DNA of 64,000 nt from assembly GCA_014728215.1 (NCBI GenBank), contig WJLZ01000117.1, forward strand, positions 1 to 64,000. The letters are read 5' to 3'. Positions 52,632 to 61,682 of this stretch are shown here, piece after piece. The DNA is from Chitinivibrionales bacterium. Its GTDB lineage: Bacteria > Fibrobacterota > Chitinivibrionia > Chitinivibrionales > WJKA01. Each line of letters starts with the position of its first letter. Positions within the stretch are counted from its first letter, which is position 1. The notes beneath the pieces are model-generated. The model worked only from the letters and a program-made list of their open reading frames with translations, did no database searches and was not told where the DNA came from. A program made the position numbers and the translations under genes.

Positions 52632-55022
52632 TTATTTCCCTCCTGCTTTTTTACCGCCGATACGCTCGATAACCCCGATAACACTGTCGGGATTGAGCGA
52701 GATCGTATCGATTTTATTATCCACAAGAAATTGCGCAAAATCGGGGTAATTACTTGGCGCTTCACCGCAGATCCCCACTTTACGTTTTGCCTTGTGCGCT
52801 TTCTTTATTACCATGGCGATCATCTCTCTGACTGCGTCGTTACGTTCATCGAAAAGCGCTTTCAGGATATCGGAATCCCGGTCGATTCCCAGAGTAAGCT
52901 GGGTGAGATCGTTCGAACCGATAGAAAAACCATCAAAGCGTTCGGCAAATTTATCGGCAAGAATCACGTTTGACGGGATTTCACACATGACATAGACTTC
53001 CAGACCCCCCTCTCCCCGTTTCAGCCCCTCGCTTTCCATGACCTCGAGCACCTTATCGGCTTCCTCGAGGGTGCGGCAGAAGGGAATCATAACCTTGACA
53101 TTTTCTAGTCCGATTGTATGTCTGACTTTACTGATTGCCCGGCATTCCAGAGCGAAGCCCTCACGATAGCGATCATTGTAATACCGTGAAGCGCCTCTAA
53201 AACCGAGCATGGGATTTGCTTCGCCGGGCTCAAACGATTTCCCGCCGATCAGATTGGCATATTCATTGGTTTTGAAATCGCTCATTCGTACGATCACCTG
53301 ATTCGGCCACTGCGATGCGGCGATACGGGCGATACCCCGCGCAAGATTATCGACAAAGTACTGCGTTTTATCCTCGTACCGTTGTGTCAAATCTTCGATC
53401 TGCCTGCGGTCGTCTTTGTCCTCCACCGCATCAAAATGGGTCAGCGCCATGGGGTGGATTTTTATTGCGTTATTGATAATGAATTCCATACGAGCCAGGC
53501 CGATCCCTTTGACGGGCAGGCGCCACCATCGGAATGCCGCATCGGGACTGGCGATATTTATCAATATATCAATCGGTGGTTTAGGCAATTTTTCGGTATC
53601 GATATCCCGCGCTTCAAAATCAAGCTTGCCTTCGTACACATTCCCCTGATGTCCTTCAGCGCAGGAGATCGTTACCTCGGAAGAGTCTTTGATTTGTTCG
53701 GTAGCATTCCCGGTCCCCACCACGGCGGGCATGCCGAGTTCGCGACTGACAATTGCCGCATGCGAGGTCCGGCCGCCGTGATCGGTGATGATTCCTGCGG
53801 CCTTTTTCATGATCGGCACCCAGTCGGGATCGGTCATGCCGGTAACCAGTATTGCTCCGTCTTCGAACTGGTCCTGCTGTTCCGGTGATGATATTATCTG
53901 GGCTTTGCCGGCGGCAATGCTTTCGCCCACAGCAATGCCTTCGGCGAGTTTATTCCCCTTTTCCTTGAGACTGTACGTTTTAAAGGACGTTGCCTGTTTC
54001 TGGGACTGGACAGTTTCGGGCCGGGCCTGAACAATGAACAGGTCGCCGCTGTCGCCGTCTTTTGCCCATTCCATGTCCATGGGCTTGCCATAATGTTTCT
54101 CGATAGCCGCGGCCCATTTCGCAAGCTGTACGATTTCATCTTCATTGAGCACAAAGGCCTGTCGTTCCTGTTCCGAGGTTTCGACATTTTTTGTGGCCTT
54201 GGATCCTCCTTTACTGTAAATCATCTTTTTGGCCTTGTTACCCAGCGACATGCTGACAATCGGTTTGAAGTCATTGTTATCGAGCAATGGTTTGAATACA
54301 ACGTATTCGTCGGGATTGATAGTACCCTGGACGATATTTTCTCCAAGGCCTAAACCGCCATTGATCACCACTGCATTGGGGAAACCGGTGTCGGTATCAA
54401 GCGAAAACATGACTCCCGAACCGGCATGGTCGGAGCGGACCATTTTCTGAATGCCCACCGACAGGTAGACTTTCATGTGATCGAAGCCTTTTTCGGTACG
54501 ATAGCTTATGGCCCGATCGGTAAAAAGAGAGGCAAAGCATTTTTTGCATGCATCCAATACATCATCCTCTCCTGATATATTCAGAAAAGTCTCCTGTTGT
54601 CCTGCAAAGCTTGCCGAAGGAAGGTCTTCTGCGGTAGCGCTGCTCCGGACAGCAACATCCGTCTCTTTCTTTTTATAACGTTTTGATAATTCATTATATG
54701 AATCGCGAATTTCCTGCGATATATCATCGGGAAAGTGCGATTTGAGAAAGAGCTGACGGATCGATTTGCCGACTTTTTCGAGCGATTTATCGCCCTTTTT
54801 CAGATCGTTGATCAGCGAGCGTATTTTCTGGTCGATCTCGTTTTCCTGCACAAATTTCTTATAGGCTCCAGCGGTCGAGGCAAATCCGTCGGGAATACGG
54901 ATCCCTTCAGCCTTGAGCGACCTGATCATTTCGCCCAGTGAAGCATTTTTGCCTCCCACCGTTGCGGTATCATCTGAACTGATTTCTTCAAACCATCGTA
55001 TAAACGTTGAATTCTTCGCCAT
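52632..55022 (-). CDS. ppsA: Phosphoenolpyruvate synthase (pyruvate, water dikinase)
   Basis: AGGTGG precedes the ATG at 55022. The 796-residue enzyme has the N-terminal ATP-grasp domain (GGKNASLGEM, VRSSATAEDLPSASFAGQQET), the phosphohistidine domain with GGRTSHAAIVSREL (His in TSHA), and the C-terminal PEP/pyruvate TIM barrel with GFRGASRYY, MIPFCRTLEEA, FSIGSNDLTQL and GICGEAPSN. It makes PEP from pyruvate and ATP for gluconeogenesis. It lies 76 bases after GAPDH on the same strand with no visible terminator, so the two glycolytic/gluconeogenic genes probably share a transcript. Confidence 0.97.
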   Translation of the reverse strand: MAKNSTFIRWFEEISSDDTATVGGKNASLGEMIRSLKAEGIRIPDGFASTAGAYKKFVQENEIDQKIRSLINDLKKGDKSLEKVGKSIRQLFLKSHFPDDISQEIRDSYNELSKRYKKKETDVAVRSSATAEDLPSASFAGQQETFLNISGEDDVLDACKKCFASLFTDRAISYRTEKGFDHMKVYLSVGIQKMVRSDHAGSGVMFSLDTDTGFPNAVVINGGLGLGENIVQGTINPDEYVVFKPLLDNNDFKPIVSMSLGNKAKKMIYSKGGSKATKNVETSEQERQAFVLNEDEIVQLAKWAAAIEKHYGKPMDMEWAKDGDSGDLFIVQARPETVQSQKQATSFKTYSLKEKGNKLAEGIAVGESIAAGKAQIISSPEQQDQFEDGAILVTGMTDPDWVPIMKKAAGIITDHGGRTSHAAIVSRELGMPAVVGTGNATEQIKDSSEVTISCAEGHQGNVYEGKLDFEARDIDTEKLPKPPIDILINIASPDAAFRWWRLPVKGIGLARMEFIINNAIKIHPMALTHFDAVEDKDDRRQIEDLTQRYEDKTQYFVDNLARGIARIAASQWPNQVIVRMSDFKTNEYANLIGGKSFEPGEANPMLGFRGASRYYNDRYREGFALECRAISKVRHTIGLENVKVMIPFCRTLEEADKVLEVMESEGLKRGEGGLEVYVMCEIPSNVILADKFAERFDGFSIGSNDLTQLTLGIDRDSDILKALFDERNDAVREMIAMVIKKAHKAKRKVGICGEAPSNYPDFAQFLVDNKIDTISLNPDSVIGVIERIGGKKAGGK

Positions 55023-55098
55023 AATTCCACCTTATCGGTCAAAAAGTTTCTGGATTACAAAAGAGATTGGACGGCAAAAGGAATGTCGCCCCTGTATG

Positions 55099-56100
55099 TC
55101 AACTGAGAAATTTTGCCACCTTGTTCGATTCACGCACCATCTGTGCAGCATAGCCCCATTCATTATCGTACCAGCTCATGATTTTCACCAGATCGCCGTC
55201 GATTACCTTCGTCATGGTAAGATCGACAATCGATCCCCGGGGATCCTGAACGATATCCGAAGAAACGATGTTCTCATCTGAAACACCGAGAATGTCTTTA
55301 TACCGTTCTGTTTCACTTTCTTCTCTGAAAGCATTGTTTATTTCATCGATACTTGTTGATTTTACGGTAATACAGACAATGTCGGAGATCGATCCGACAG
55401 GTATGGGGACACGGACGGCAACACCGTCGAACAATCCTTCGAGATCGGTTATGACTTTGGTGGTCGCCTTGGCCGCGCCTGTTGATGTGGGTACTAGATT
55501 GGTCGCAGCAGCTCTTCCCCGTCGGACCTTTTTGGAGGGGCCGTCAACAATCTGCTGCGTCGAGGTATAGGCATGAATGGTCGACATGATCGCTTTTTTC
55601 ACTCCAAAACGCCGTTTCATGATTTCGATTACCGGGGTGATGCAGTTGGTCGTGCAACTGGCGGTCGAGAACATGGTATCCGATTTTTCAGCATGATTAA
55701 CACCGGGAACAACGAATTTCATGCCGTCACCTTTGGAGGGTGCCGAAAGGATGGCGTATTTGGCGCCGGCCTTAAGATGTTTTTCGAGGCCTTCCTTGTT
55801 GGTAAAGTGTCCGGTGCACTCGAGTGCGACATCGATTTTCATGTCTTCCCACGGGAGCTCTGAAGGTTCTTTGCTGTTCAGCATCCTGATATTGGTATCG
55901 CCGACCTTCAGATGTTCGCCTTCGGCTTTTACCGGTTTATGGAACCGGCCGTATACGGAGTCGAATTTGAGAAGGTAGGCCAGATTTTCGGCGGGAAGGA
56001 GATCGTTGACAGCAACCACTTCCATATCGGGCATATCTGAAGCAATTTTCAGAACCGCACGGCCGATTCTTCCTAATCCGTTAATTGCGAGACGTGCCAT
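55099..56100 (-). CDS. gap: Glyceraldehyde-3-phosphate dehydrogenase
   Basis: AAAGGA lies six bases before the ATG. The 333-residue protein is a standard GAPDH: NGLGRIGR (Rossmann motif, residues 7-14), STASCTTNCITP with the catalytic Cys, the base His in STIHAYTSTQQ, and SWYDNEWGY near the C-terminus. The Asp in AVNDLL suggests NAD preference. It is upstream of ppsA in the same direction and has a full-consensus sigma-54 element 60 bases ahead, an unusual promoter type for a central-metabolism gene. Confidence 0.98.
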   Translation of the reverse strand: MARLAINGLGRIGRAVLKIASDMPDMEVVAVNDLLPAENLAYLLKFDSVYGRFHKPVKAEGEHLKVGDTNIRMLNSKEPSELPWEDMKIDVALECTGHFTNKEGLEKHLKAGAKYAILSAPSKGDGMKFVVPGVNHAEKSDTMFSTASCTTNCITPVIEIMKRRFGVKKAIMSTIHAYTSTQQIVDGPSKKVRRGRAAATNLVPTSTGAAKATTKVITDLEGLFDGVAVRVPIPVGSISDIVCITVKSTSIDEINNAFREESETERYKDILGVSDENIVSSDIVQDPRGSIVDLTMTKVIDGDLVKIMSWYDNEWGYAAQMVRESNKVAKFLS

Positions 56101-56160
56101 GGTATTTCCTTTCTCAGGAGGTGAGATGAGTATTCATCATTAAAATTGTAGTAAAGGATC

Positions 56161-56176
56161 TGCAATTCTGATGCCA
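56161..56176 (-). promoter_or_regulatory. Sigma-54 (-24/-12) promoter for gap-ppsA
   Basis: The minus strand reads TGGCAT-CAGAA-TTGCA, an exact core match 60 bases upstream of the GAPDH start. Confidence 0.75.
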
Positions 56177-56249
56177 ACCTCGAGTTTTGTGCGGCAAAAT
56201 CATTTGCAAACCGCCGGAAGGAGAAGTACCATGATCTGGCTATGGTTTT

Positions 56250-56639
56250 GTGACGATTCTCATAATCGACAAATGCATTCGCAAAAATAAGAGTCGGGGA
56301 CGGACGCTTCTCAAAATGGTTCCAGACGCACCCAGGGAGCTGGAGCAGGGGCTTGGCCTTCTTTTCGGTGCGTTGGGAATATTTTTAGCATCACCGCTTA
56401 CCGTATCGGTAATGGTTTTCATTCAACTGCTCTACGTACAGGATATTCTGGGTGATTCTATGCGAGCCTTTGGAGAGACGTGGCCTTTCTGGTCACCGGC
56501 GATGGTGATCGATTCTTTGGGCCATATTCGTCAGTGTGAAATCCATGCAAAGTCGGCTTTCTGTTTCGGTCCCACAACAAAGATTTTGGTCTGCAGTTTG
56601 CATGAATATATATCAAAAGAGATTGATGGTACGATATGA
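56250..56639 (+). pseudogene. Remnant of an AI-2E-family permease
   Basis: The 129-codon frame contains only the C-terminal signature of AI-2E (PF01594) transporters: LLFGALGIFLASPLTVSVMV and QLLYVQDILGD (about residues 37-67). The rest of the membrane protein, normally about 350 residues, is missing. The sequence before and after the signature does not fit the family. The start codon (GTG) has no ribosome site. I read it as a decayed 3' fragment. Its stop overlaps the DUF2254 ATG by 4 bases, so any translation could still couple to that gene. Confidence 0.6.
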
Positions 56640-57946
56640 AAGCACAAATATCTACTCTGTGGTACTGGCTGCAGAACAGTTTCTGGTTTGTTCCCGCGTG
56701 TATGATCCTGGCGGCAATAGTTACGGCAATAGGAAGTTTGTATTTCGATGCTGTTGCGGGGGATTATATACAAGAATGTTTGCCCTGGATTTATACCGGC
56801 AGTCAGGAGGGAGCGCGGCAGGTTATGGCAACGATTGCCGGATCGATTATCACCGTGGCAGGGGTGGTTTTTTCGATTACCATAGTCGCCCTTGCGCAGG
56901 CATCATCGCAATTCGGCCCCCGCGTTCTTCGTAATTTCATGCACGACAAGGGGAATCAGCTTTCACTGGGTATATTTGTTGCCACCTTCAGTTTCTGCAT
57001 AATCGTGCTTCGAAGCATTTTCGGGAATTTCGATCCGGCCGTGGTTCCGCAGATCTCGGTACTAATCGGCGTGGTACTGGGATTTGTCAGCATAGGGTTT
57101 TTTGTTTTTTTCGTTCACCATGTAGCGGAACAGCTTCAGGTCGACAACCTTATTGCAAATCTCGCATCCGAAATGAAACATGCGATTGCTTTTGAATACC
57201 CCGGCGACAAGAGGGTGAAAGATGATACCCAATCGGACTCCGGTACCGACAAATATACAGAGGGGACCGAAATACCATCGCTTCGCTCGGGATATATACA
57301 GGAGGTTGATATCGGCAAGCTGATCAGCTATGCCTCGAAGCTTGATTGCTGCTTTTATGCCAGGCTCCGCCCGGGCGACTTTTCTTCACCGGGAAAATCC
57401 CTTGGCACTCTTTTACCCAAAAAGAAGGTAAACGATCGTGATATCCATATAATTAACAGCCTGTATGTTCGGGGGTCTCATCGAATACCCCGTATGGATC
57501 CAGCCTATAACATAAATCTTATTGTCGAAATTGCGGTCCGGGCACTCTCTCCCGCAGTAAATTCACCCTCTACGGCCATGATATGTATCGACTGGCTCGG
57601 GGTTCTCCTTGGCATAATAGCACGACGTACTCCCAGGCAGACAGGGTTCGCCGATGACCGGGACGAGCAAAGGCTGGTCCTTCCCGTTATACCATTTGAA
57701 TCCTTTTTCAATAGTGCATTCGGTGAAATCGTCCACTTTGCAGCTTCACAACCACGGGTTATAATCCATCTGATCGATACCTTTCTCTATGTGGCCTCGC
57801 AAGTAAGACAGCGCGAAAAGTATGATATTATTCAGGCCTATGCCGACAGGATCCAACGGGCAACGAAAAAACTGAGCGAACCGCAGTCGGTAGATTTGAT
57901 CATGGAAGCCCATGGCCGATTGATGCATGCAGTTGGAATGCATTAA
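56636..57946 (+). CDS. DUF2254 membrane protein
   Basis: The 436-residue protein has four N-terminal membrane spans (about residues 15-38, 62-85, 105-125 and 135-158) and a large soluble C-terminal region. The DUF2254 landmarks are ITVAGVVFSITIVALAQASSQFGPRVLRNF (residues about 71-101, in part) and VEIAVRALSPAVNSPSTA (RALSP motif) near 300. The family is uncharacterised. The ATG lies within the stop of the permease remnant (ATGA). Confidence 0.9.
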   Translation: MKAQISTLWYWLQNSFWFVPACMILAAIVTAIGSLYFDAVAGDYIQECLPWIYTGSQEGARQVMATIAGSIITVAGVVFSITIVALAQASSQFGPRVLRNFMHDKGNQLSLGIFVATFSFCIIVLRSIFGNFDPAVVPQISVLIGVVLGFVSIGFFVFFVHHVAEQLQVDNLIANLASEMKHAIAFEYPGDKRVKDDTQSDSGTDKYTEGTEIPSLRSGYIQEVDIGKLISYASKLDCCFYARLRPGDFSSPGKSLGTLLPKKKVNDRDIHIINSLYVRGSHRIPRMDPAYNINLIVEIAVRALSPAVNSPSTAMICIDWLGVLLGIIARRTPRQTGFADDRDEQRLVLPVIPFESFFNSAFGEIVHFAASQPRVIIHLIDTFLYVASQVRQREKYDIIQAYADRIQRATKKLSEPQSVDLIMEAHGRLMHAVGMH

Positions 57947-58032
57947 TCCGGTAATGGGTTCTAACGCGTACCCAAATGGCATCAAAGAGGGAAAAATCTT
58001 TGCTTAAAAATAACTCAAGCCCCCTCAATCTC

Positions 58033-58048
58033 TGGCACATAGTTTGCA
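58033..58048 (+). promoter_or_regulatory. Sigma-54 (-24/-12) promoter, best match in the window
   Basis: CTGGCAC-ATAG-T-TTGCA fits the extended consensus (YTGGCAC, TTGCA) with GG/GC spacing exact. It lies 45 bases upstream of the lipoprotein start at 58094. Confidence 0.82.
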
Positions 58049-58093
58049 CATTTAACATTCACCTTTACCCACCCAAAATAAGGAGAATGCACA

Positions 58094-58642
58094 ATGACAT
58101 GCCGTTGGTTGATGTATAAAGAGCAAATAAAAAAGAATTCTTATTACCTTGTGATTTACTGCCTGGCTGTCGCATTAGCCGGTTGCGCTCCAGGCCCGGA
58201 CGTGAGTACACAGATGTATTCTCAGGCGATCGATTACCCGGCAACGGATCCTGAAACTGTCGAGGTTTTTAGGAAAGAACCAAAGAGCCGGGAGTTTGTC
58301 GAAATTGCGGAGATCGTTGTTGATGGAGTCCGGGAATGGGAACAGGCAGAAAAGATTTTGCGGATCAAGGGGGCCGAATTCGGCGCCGATGCTGTTTACG
58401 TCTACGAAACAATGGTACACGAACAGGAGACATATCCTTCACGATGCTATTCCCGATACTACTATGGATTCGGCCCCCCGCACTTTGGCGGTTTTCCCGG
58501 CGATCCCTATTTCCGGTACCGCAGTTACCCTCATCATTACTATTACTGCTACGGCGATCCGGCATTCAGAACCATAACCTATACAACAGTCGTAGGGATT
58601 GCGATAAAGTATAAGGAAACTCAAAACAACAATGATGAATGA
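58094..58642 (+). CDS. Lipoprotein with GADAV-type domain, unassigned
   Basis: AAGGAG lies several bases upstream of the ATG. The 182-residue product has a lipoprotein leader (YLVIYCLAVALAGC, Cys31). A domain follows (about 45-110) with DYPATDPETVEVFRKEP, EFVEIAEIVV and LRIKGAEFGADAVYVYE, a pattern of small lipoproteins in which a conserved GADAV segment ends the fold. The C-terminal third is rich in Tyr, His and Pro (YYYGFGPPHFGG, HHYYYCYGD), perhaps surface-exposed or metal-binding. The function is unknown. It precedes the second CotH gene by 162 bases. Confidence 0.78.
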   Translation: MTCRWLMYKEQIKKNSYYLVIYCLAVALAGCAPGPDVSTQMYSQAIDYPATDPETVEVFRKEPKSREFVEIAEIVVDGVREWEQAEKILRIKGAEFGADAVYVYETMVHEQETYPSRCYSRYYYGFGPPHFGGFPGDPYFRYRSYPHHYYYCYGDPAFRTITYTTVVGIAIKYKETQNNNDE

Positions 58643-58804
58643 ATCTTCTGCAGGCACGCGCCGTGAGCGTTCGGCCGAATGGTCCATTGTACAGCTCGTT
58701 TTAATAATTCATTCAGCCGGCCATGATTTCATTAACCGGGAAAGCTATATCCTTTCAACACAAATTCAGATGTCATTTTAAGATAACCCTGAAGGATGGC
58801 TGTT

Positions 58805-59929
58805 ATGATAACCCAAATCTTTATGCGGGCAACAGCATACAGCGTTCCAGTTGTGTGCATCCTGTGCGTTTCATGTGATGAGTATCCTCCTCGCCCCGAC
58901 AGAAACGGCTCACTGACGGTTGTTGAGCTTTTCATTGATGAATTCCGGTGGAGCGCTCTTTTGAAATCGAGCCATCTTGATGAATGGGAGGCGGTTTCGG
59001 TTGAAACCGACAGCGGTTTTTTTTATGGAAAAGTCCGTATGCATGGTGGGGTGTCCCGTCAGTATCCGAAAAAATCATTCAAGCTGGTCTGTTTCGACAG
59101 CGTTTACCGTGAGTGGGGAGATAAGGCAATGGTAATTTCCTCCCAGTTTTCCGATCGAAGTTTCTGTAAATATCGCCTTGCAAGTTATTTCTTTCGCAAA
59201 ACATCACTCCATGTACCCGATGACCGGCCTATGGAACTGTATGTCAATGGGCGCTATGTGGGGCTGTTTCTGGAACGTGAGCCGATCGATGAATATTTTT
59301 TGCATAAACGCGGATTATCCATAGCAAGTTTATACAAAACAAATTACGGCGCCCGATTTACATTCCGTCATGACATGCTTGCACAAAACGGCTGGCAAAA
59401 GAATGTTCCCGATGACGATATGACGTATATCGATCTGGAACGGCTTATTCTGACTTTAGATAAAGGGATTACCGAAGACCGGCTTGAAGAAATCGGCAGG
59501 ATTCTGGATATTCGCAATGTTCTCGAATACTATGCGGTAAGTCTTGTTATTGGTAACTGGGACGGCATAACAAAGAACTTCTATTTGTATTATAACCCGC
59601 TTGTCGGCCAATTCCAGTTTATCCCCTGGGATCTTGATCTGACTTTCCCCGGGAGGCCCGGGGAACTGCCGGAATATGAAAACGATCTATTCGAATATCT
59701 TGCCGAACTGCCGTCATGCAAGCCGATTCTCCATGATATTATGGCAGATATATTTGACCTCGATGAAGCCCTGAGAACGCTTCGTCGTTATGAGGAAGAG
59801 GTGAAGGATGCCTATTTCCGCGACCCGTATCTCGGTTCTTCTCCCGAAAAACAGTCCAGAAAGATCGAAGAAATCGAAGAATATCTTCGGGCCATGAATG
59901 CGGTGCTTGTGGAAATGGGTATTGAATGA
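58805..59929 (+). CDS. CotH kinase family lipoprotein, second copy
   Basis: The ATG at 58805 stands eight bases after GAAGGA; an ATG at 58796 overlaps the ribosome site. The 374-residue product has a leader ending LCVSC (probable lipid Cys). CotH features are GLFLEREPIDEYFL, GNWDGITKNFYLYYN and FQFIPWDLDLTFPG, here with the canonical PWDLD. It aligns along its length with the CotH at 20801, including KNVPDDDMTYIDL against KKIPDDDWSFDDL. Exported protein kinase activity is family knowledge, and the substrate is unknown. The Tyr-rich lipoprotein upstream is a candidate partner. Confidence 0.9.
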   Translation: MITQIFMRATAYSVPVVCILCVSCDEYPPRPDRNGSLTVVELFIDEFRWSALLKSSHLDEWEAVSVETDSGFFYGKVRMHGGVSRQYPKKSFKLVCFDSVYREWGDKAMVISSQFSDRSFCKYRLASYFFRKTSLHVPDDRPMELYVNGRYVGLFLEREPIDEYFLHKRGLSIASLYKTNYGARFTFRHDMLAQNGWQKNVPDDDMTYIDLERLILTLDKGITEDRLEEIGRILDIRNVLEYYAVSLVIGNWDGITKNFYLYYNPLVGQFQFIPWDLDLTFPGRPGELPEYENDLFEYLAELPSCKPILHDIMADIFDLDEALRTLRRYEEEVKDAYFRDPYLGSSPEKQSRKIEEIEEYLRAMNAVLVEMGIE

Positions 59930-60111
59930 TTATTGCCTACATAACCGCCTGCCGGAGAACCGAAACCCCCAATGCCCCAGCTTAGCTGTAAAGAAAATAT
60001 TTATGCGCCGCAGCATCCGTGAGCAATGGCGTTCTGAATCGAAATGATTCACTATGTATTTTATAGAGAGTATGGTTTATTAATTCTCATAGGCACAAAA
60101 AAGGGCACCCT

Positions 60112-61662
60112 TTGATCACACACGTTCATATAAAAAATTCGGTTGGCCGTGCTCCTGCTGCGAAAAAAGTGATTGCCGGAATTCTTGCAGAGGAGCGTAA
60201 AAAGCTCGACCGGCCGTTTCTTGTAGCAGTTGGAGGTCCCGGGGGAACGGGCAAAACAACCTTTTGCAAAGAGTTGGCACAGGTTCTTGATAACAGGATG
60301 GTTTTAACGCTGGATGATTACAAATTTTCCCGTTCTGAGCGACAGGGAAAAAATCTGTTCGGCGCACATCCCGACGCCAACAGAATCGCTTTGATCAAAG
60401 AACATCTGGGATTGTTGCGAAAAGGGGAAAGCATTCAGAAGCCGGTTTACGATGCGGTTTCGGGCAACTGCGATGCCTCAGAGCCGTTTATGCCCGGCGA
60501 CATAATTATTATCGATGGAGAAATATCCACCTACGAGATTTTCAAGGACCATATCGACCTGTCCATATTTATCGATTCCGACTGGAAGACACAACTGAAT
60601 ACCCGGGTAACGAGGGATATCGAAGAACGGGGCTATACAAAGGAAAAGGCGATTGCGACCTTTTTGCAGTCGAATCTGCGCGAGTTCGAAGAACATGGTG
60701 CACACAGCAAGGCCTGGGCAGATATTCATCTCTATTGCCGCGAAGACTACCGCCTGCTGCTGGAATCAATCAGTAACCGTCTGTATGATTCCTATAAAGC
60801 GCTGTTCACTGCAGAGTACGATACAGTCGATTTTGCCGGCCTTATTGTTGCCGTCCCGACTCCCTTTAAACAATCAACAGGAGAACTGGATGTTCGATCC
60901 CTTATTCTTCTCTGTGAATATCTGGCTGAAAAGGGAATGACCCGAATTCTGGTCAACGGGACAACCGGTGAGTTTTTCTCACTAACTCCTGATGAACGGC
61001 GGATTGTTCTGGAAACGACCCGCATGTATTTCCCGGGCCTGGTGCTGTATCATACCGGCGTTACCGGAGTGCAGAATAACAGGGATGGAGTCTCTATGGC
61101 CGAAGATATGGGTGCTGATGCCTGTGTTGTGCTGAGTCCCTGGTATCCTGCGAGGCTGAGTGAGCAAGGGCTTGTCGATTATTTTTGCGCCATAGAAGAA
61201 CAAAGCTCTCTACCCTTCTACATTTATAATTTTCCAAAAAACACATCAAATCCGATAACGCCGGAAATTGTAAAAAACATCCCGCACCATGGATTGAAGG
61301 ACTCGGGATGCGATTTCTCGTTGATAGCGCATACGCCGCGGTATTTTATCGGCGGTGATCGAAAAGCATCGGAGGCCCGTTCTCTGGGGGCCTGTGGTTT
61401 TGTTTCAGGAAGCGCACCGGTTGCGCCTGCGGTGTATACCCGTTTTGAAGAAGCGTTGTTAAAAAAAGATAAGGATGCATTACCTGAGCTTCAGGAAAAA
61501 GTAACGCAGGTCTCAGGCTTTGTGAGCCGATCGAATTCTATTGCCACGATAAAGAGATGCCTGGCATGCATTATTTCGGGCTTTCCTTCAGCAGTCCGTC
61601 CTCCGCTCGAGAATTCAACAATGAACGATGAGGAAATACAAAAGCTGTCGATATTATTTTAA
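60112..61662 (+). CDS. Fusion of uridine kinase-like P-loop kinase with DapA-family aldolase
   Basis: The TTG at 60112 follows AAGGG by seven bases. The 516-residue protein joins two domains. Residues 1-232 are a phosphoribulokinase/uridine kinase-type kinase: Walker A GGPGGTGKTT (41-50), TLDDYKFSR (66-74) and IIIIDGEIST (Walker B-like). Residues 236-516 are a DHDPS/N-acetylneuraminate lyase-type (beta/alpha)8 aldolase: LIVAVPTPF, NGTTGEFFS (282-290), YIYNFP with Tyr372, and LKDSGCD with Schiff-base Lys396. Both active sites look intact. The kinase domain suggests phosphorylation of a sugar or acid that the pyruvate-type aldolase makes or cleaves. The true substrate is not readable. I know of no described enzyme with this pairing. 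Confidence 0.9.
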   Translation: MITHVHIKNSVGRAPAAKKVIAGILAEERKKLDRPFLVAVGGPGGTGKTTFCKELAQVLDNRMVLTLDDYKFSRSERQGKNLFGAHPDANRIALIKEHLGLLRKGESIQKPVYDAVSGNCDASEPFMPGDIIIIDGEISTYEIFKDHIDLSIFIDSDWKTQLNTRVTRDIEERGYTKEKAIATFLQSNLREFEEHGAHSKAWADIHLYCREDYRLLLESISNRLYDSYKALFTAEYDTVDFAGLIVAVPTPFKQSTGELDVRSLILLCEYLAEKGMTRILVNGTTGEFFSLTPDERRIVLETTRMYFPGLVLYHTGVTGVQNNRDGVSMAEDMGADACVVLSPWYPARLSEQGLVDYFCAIEEQSSLPFYIYNFPKNTSNPITPEIVKNIPHHGLKDSGCDFSLIAHTPRYFIGGDRKASEARSLGACGFVSGSAPVAPAVYTRFEEALLKKDKDALPELQEKVTQVSGFVSRSNSIATIKRCLACIISGFPSAVRPPLENSTMNDEEIQKLSILF

Positions 61663-61682
61663 ACCCCGTTCAATGTGGAATA

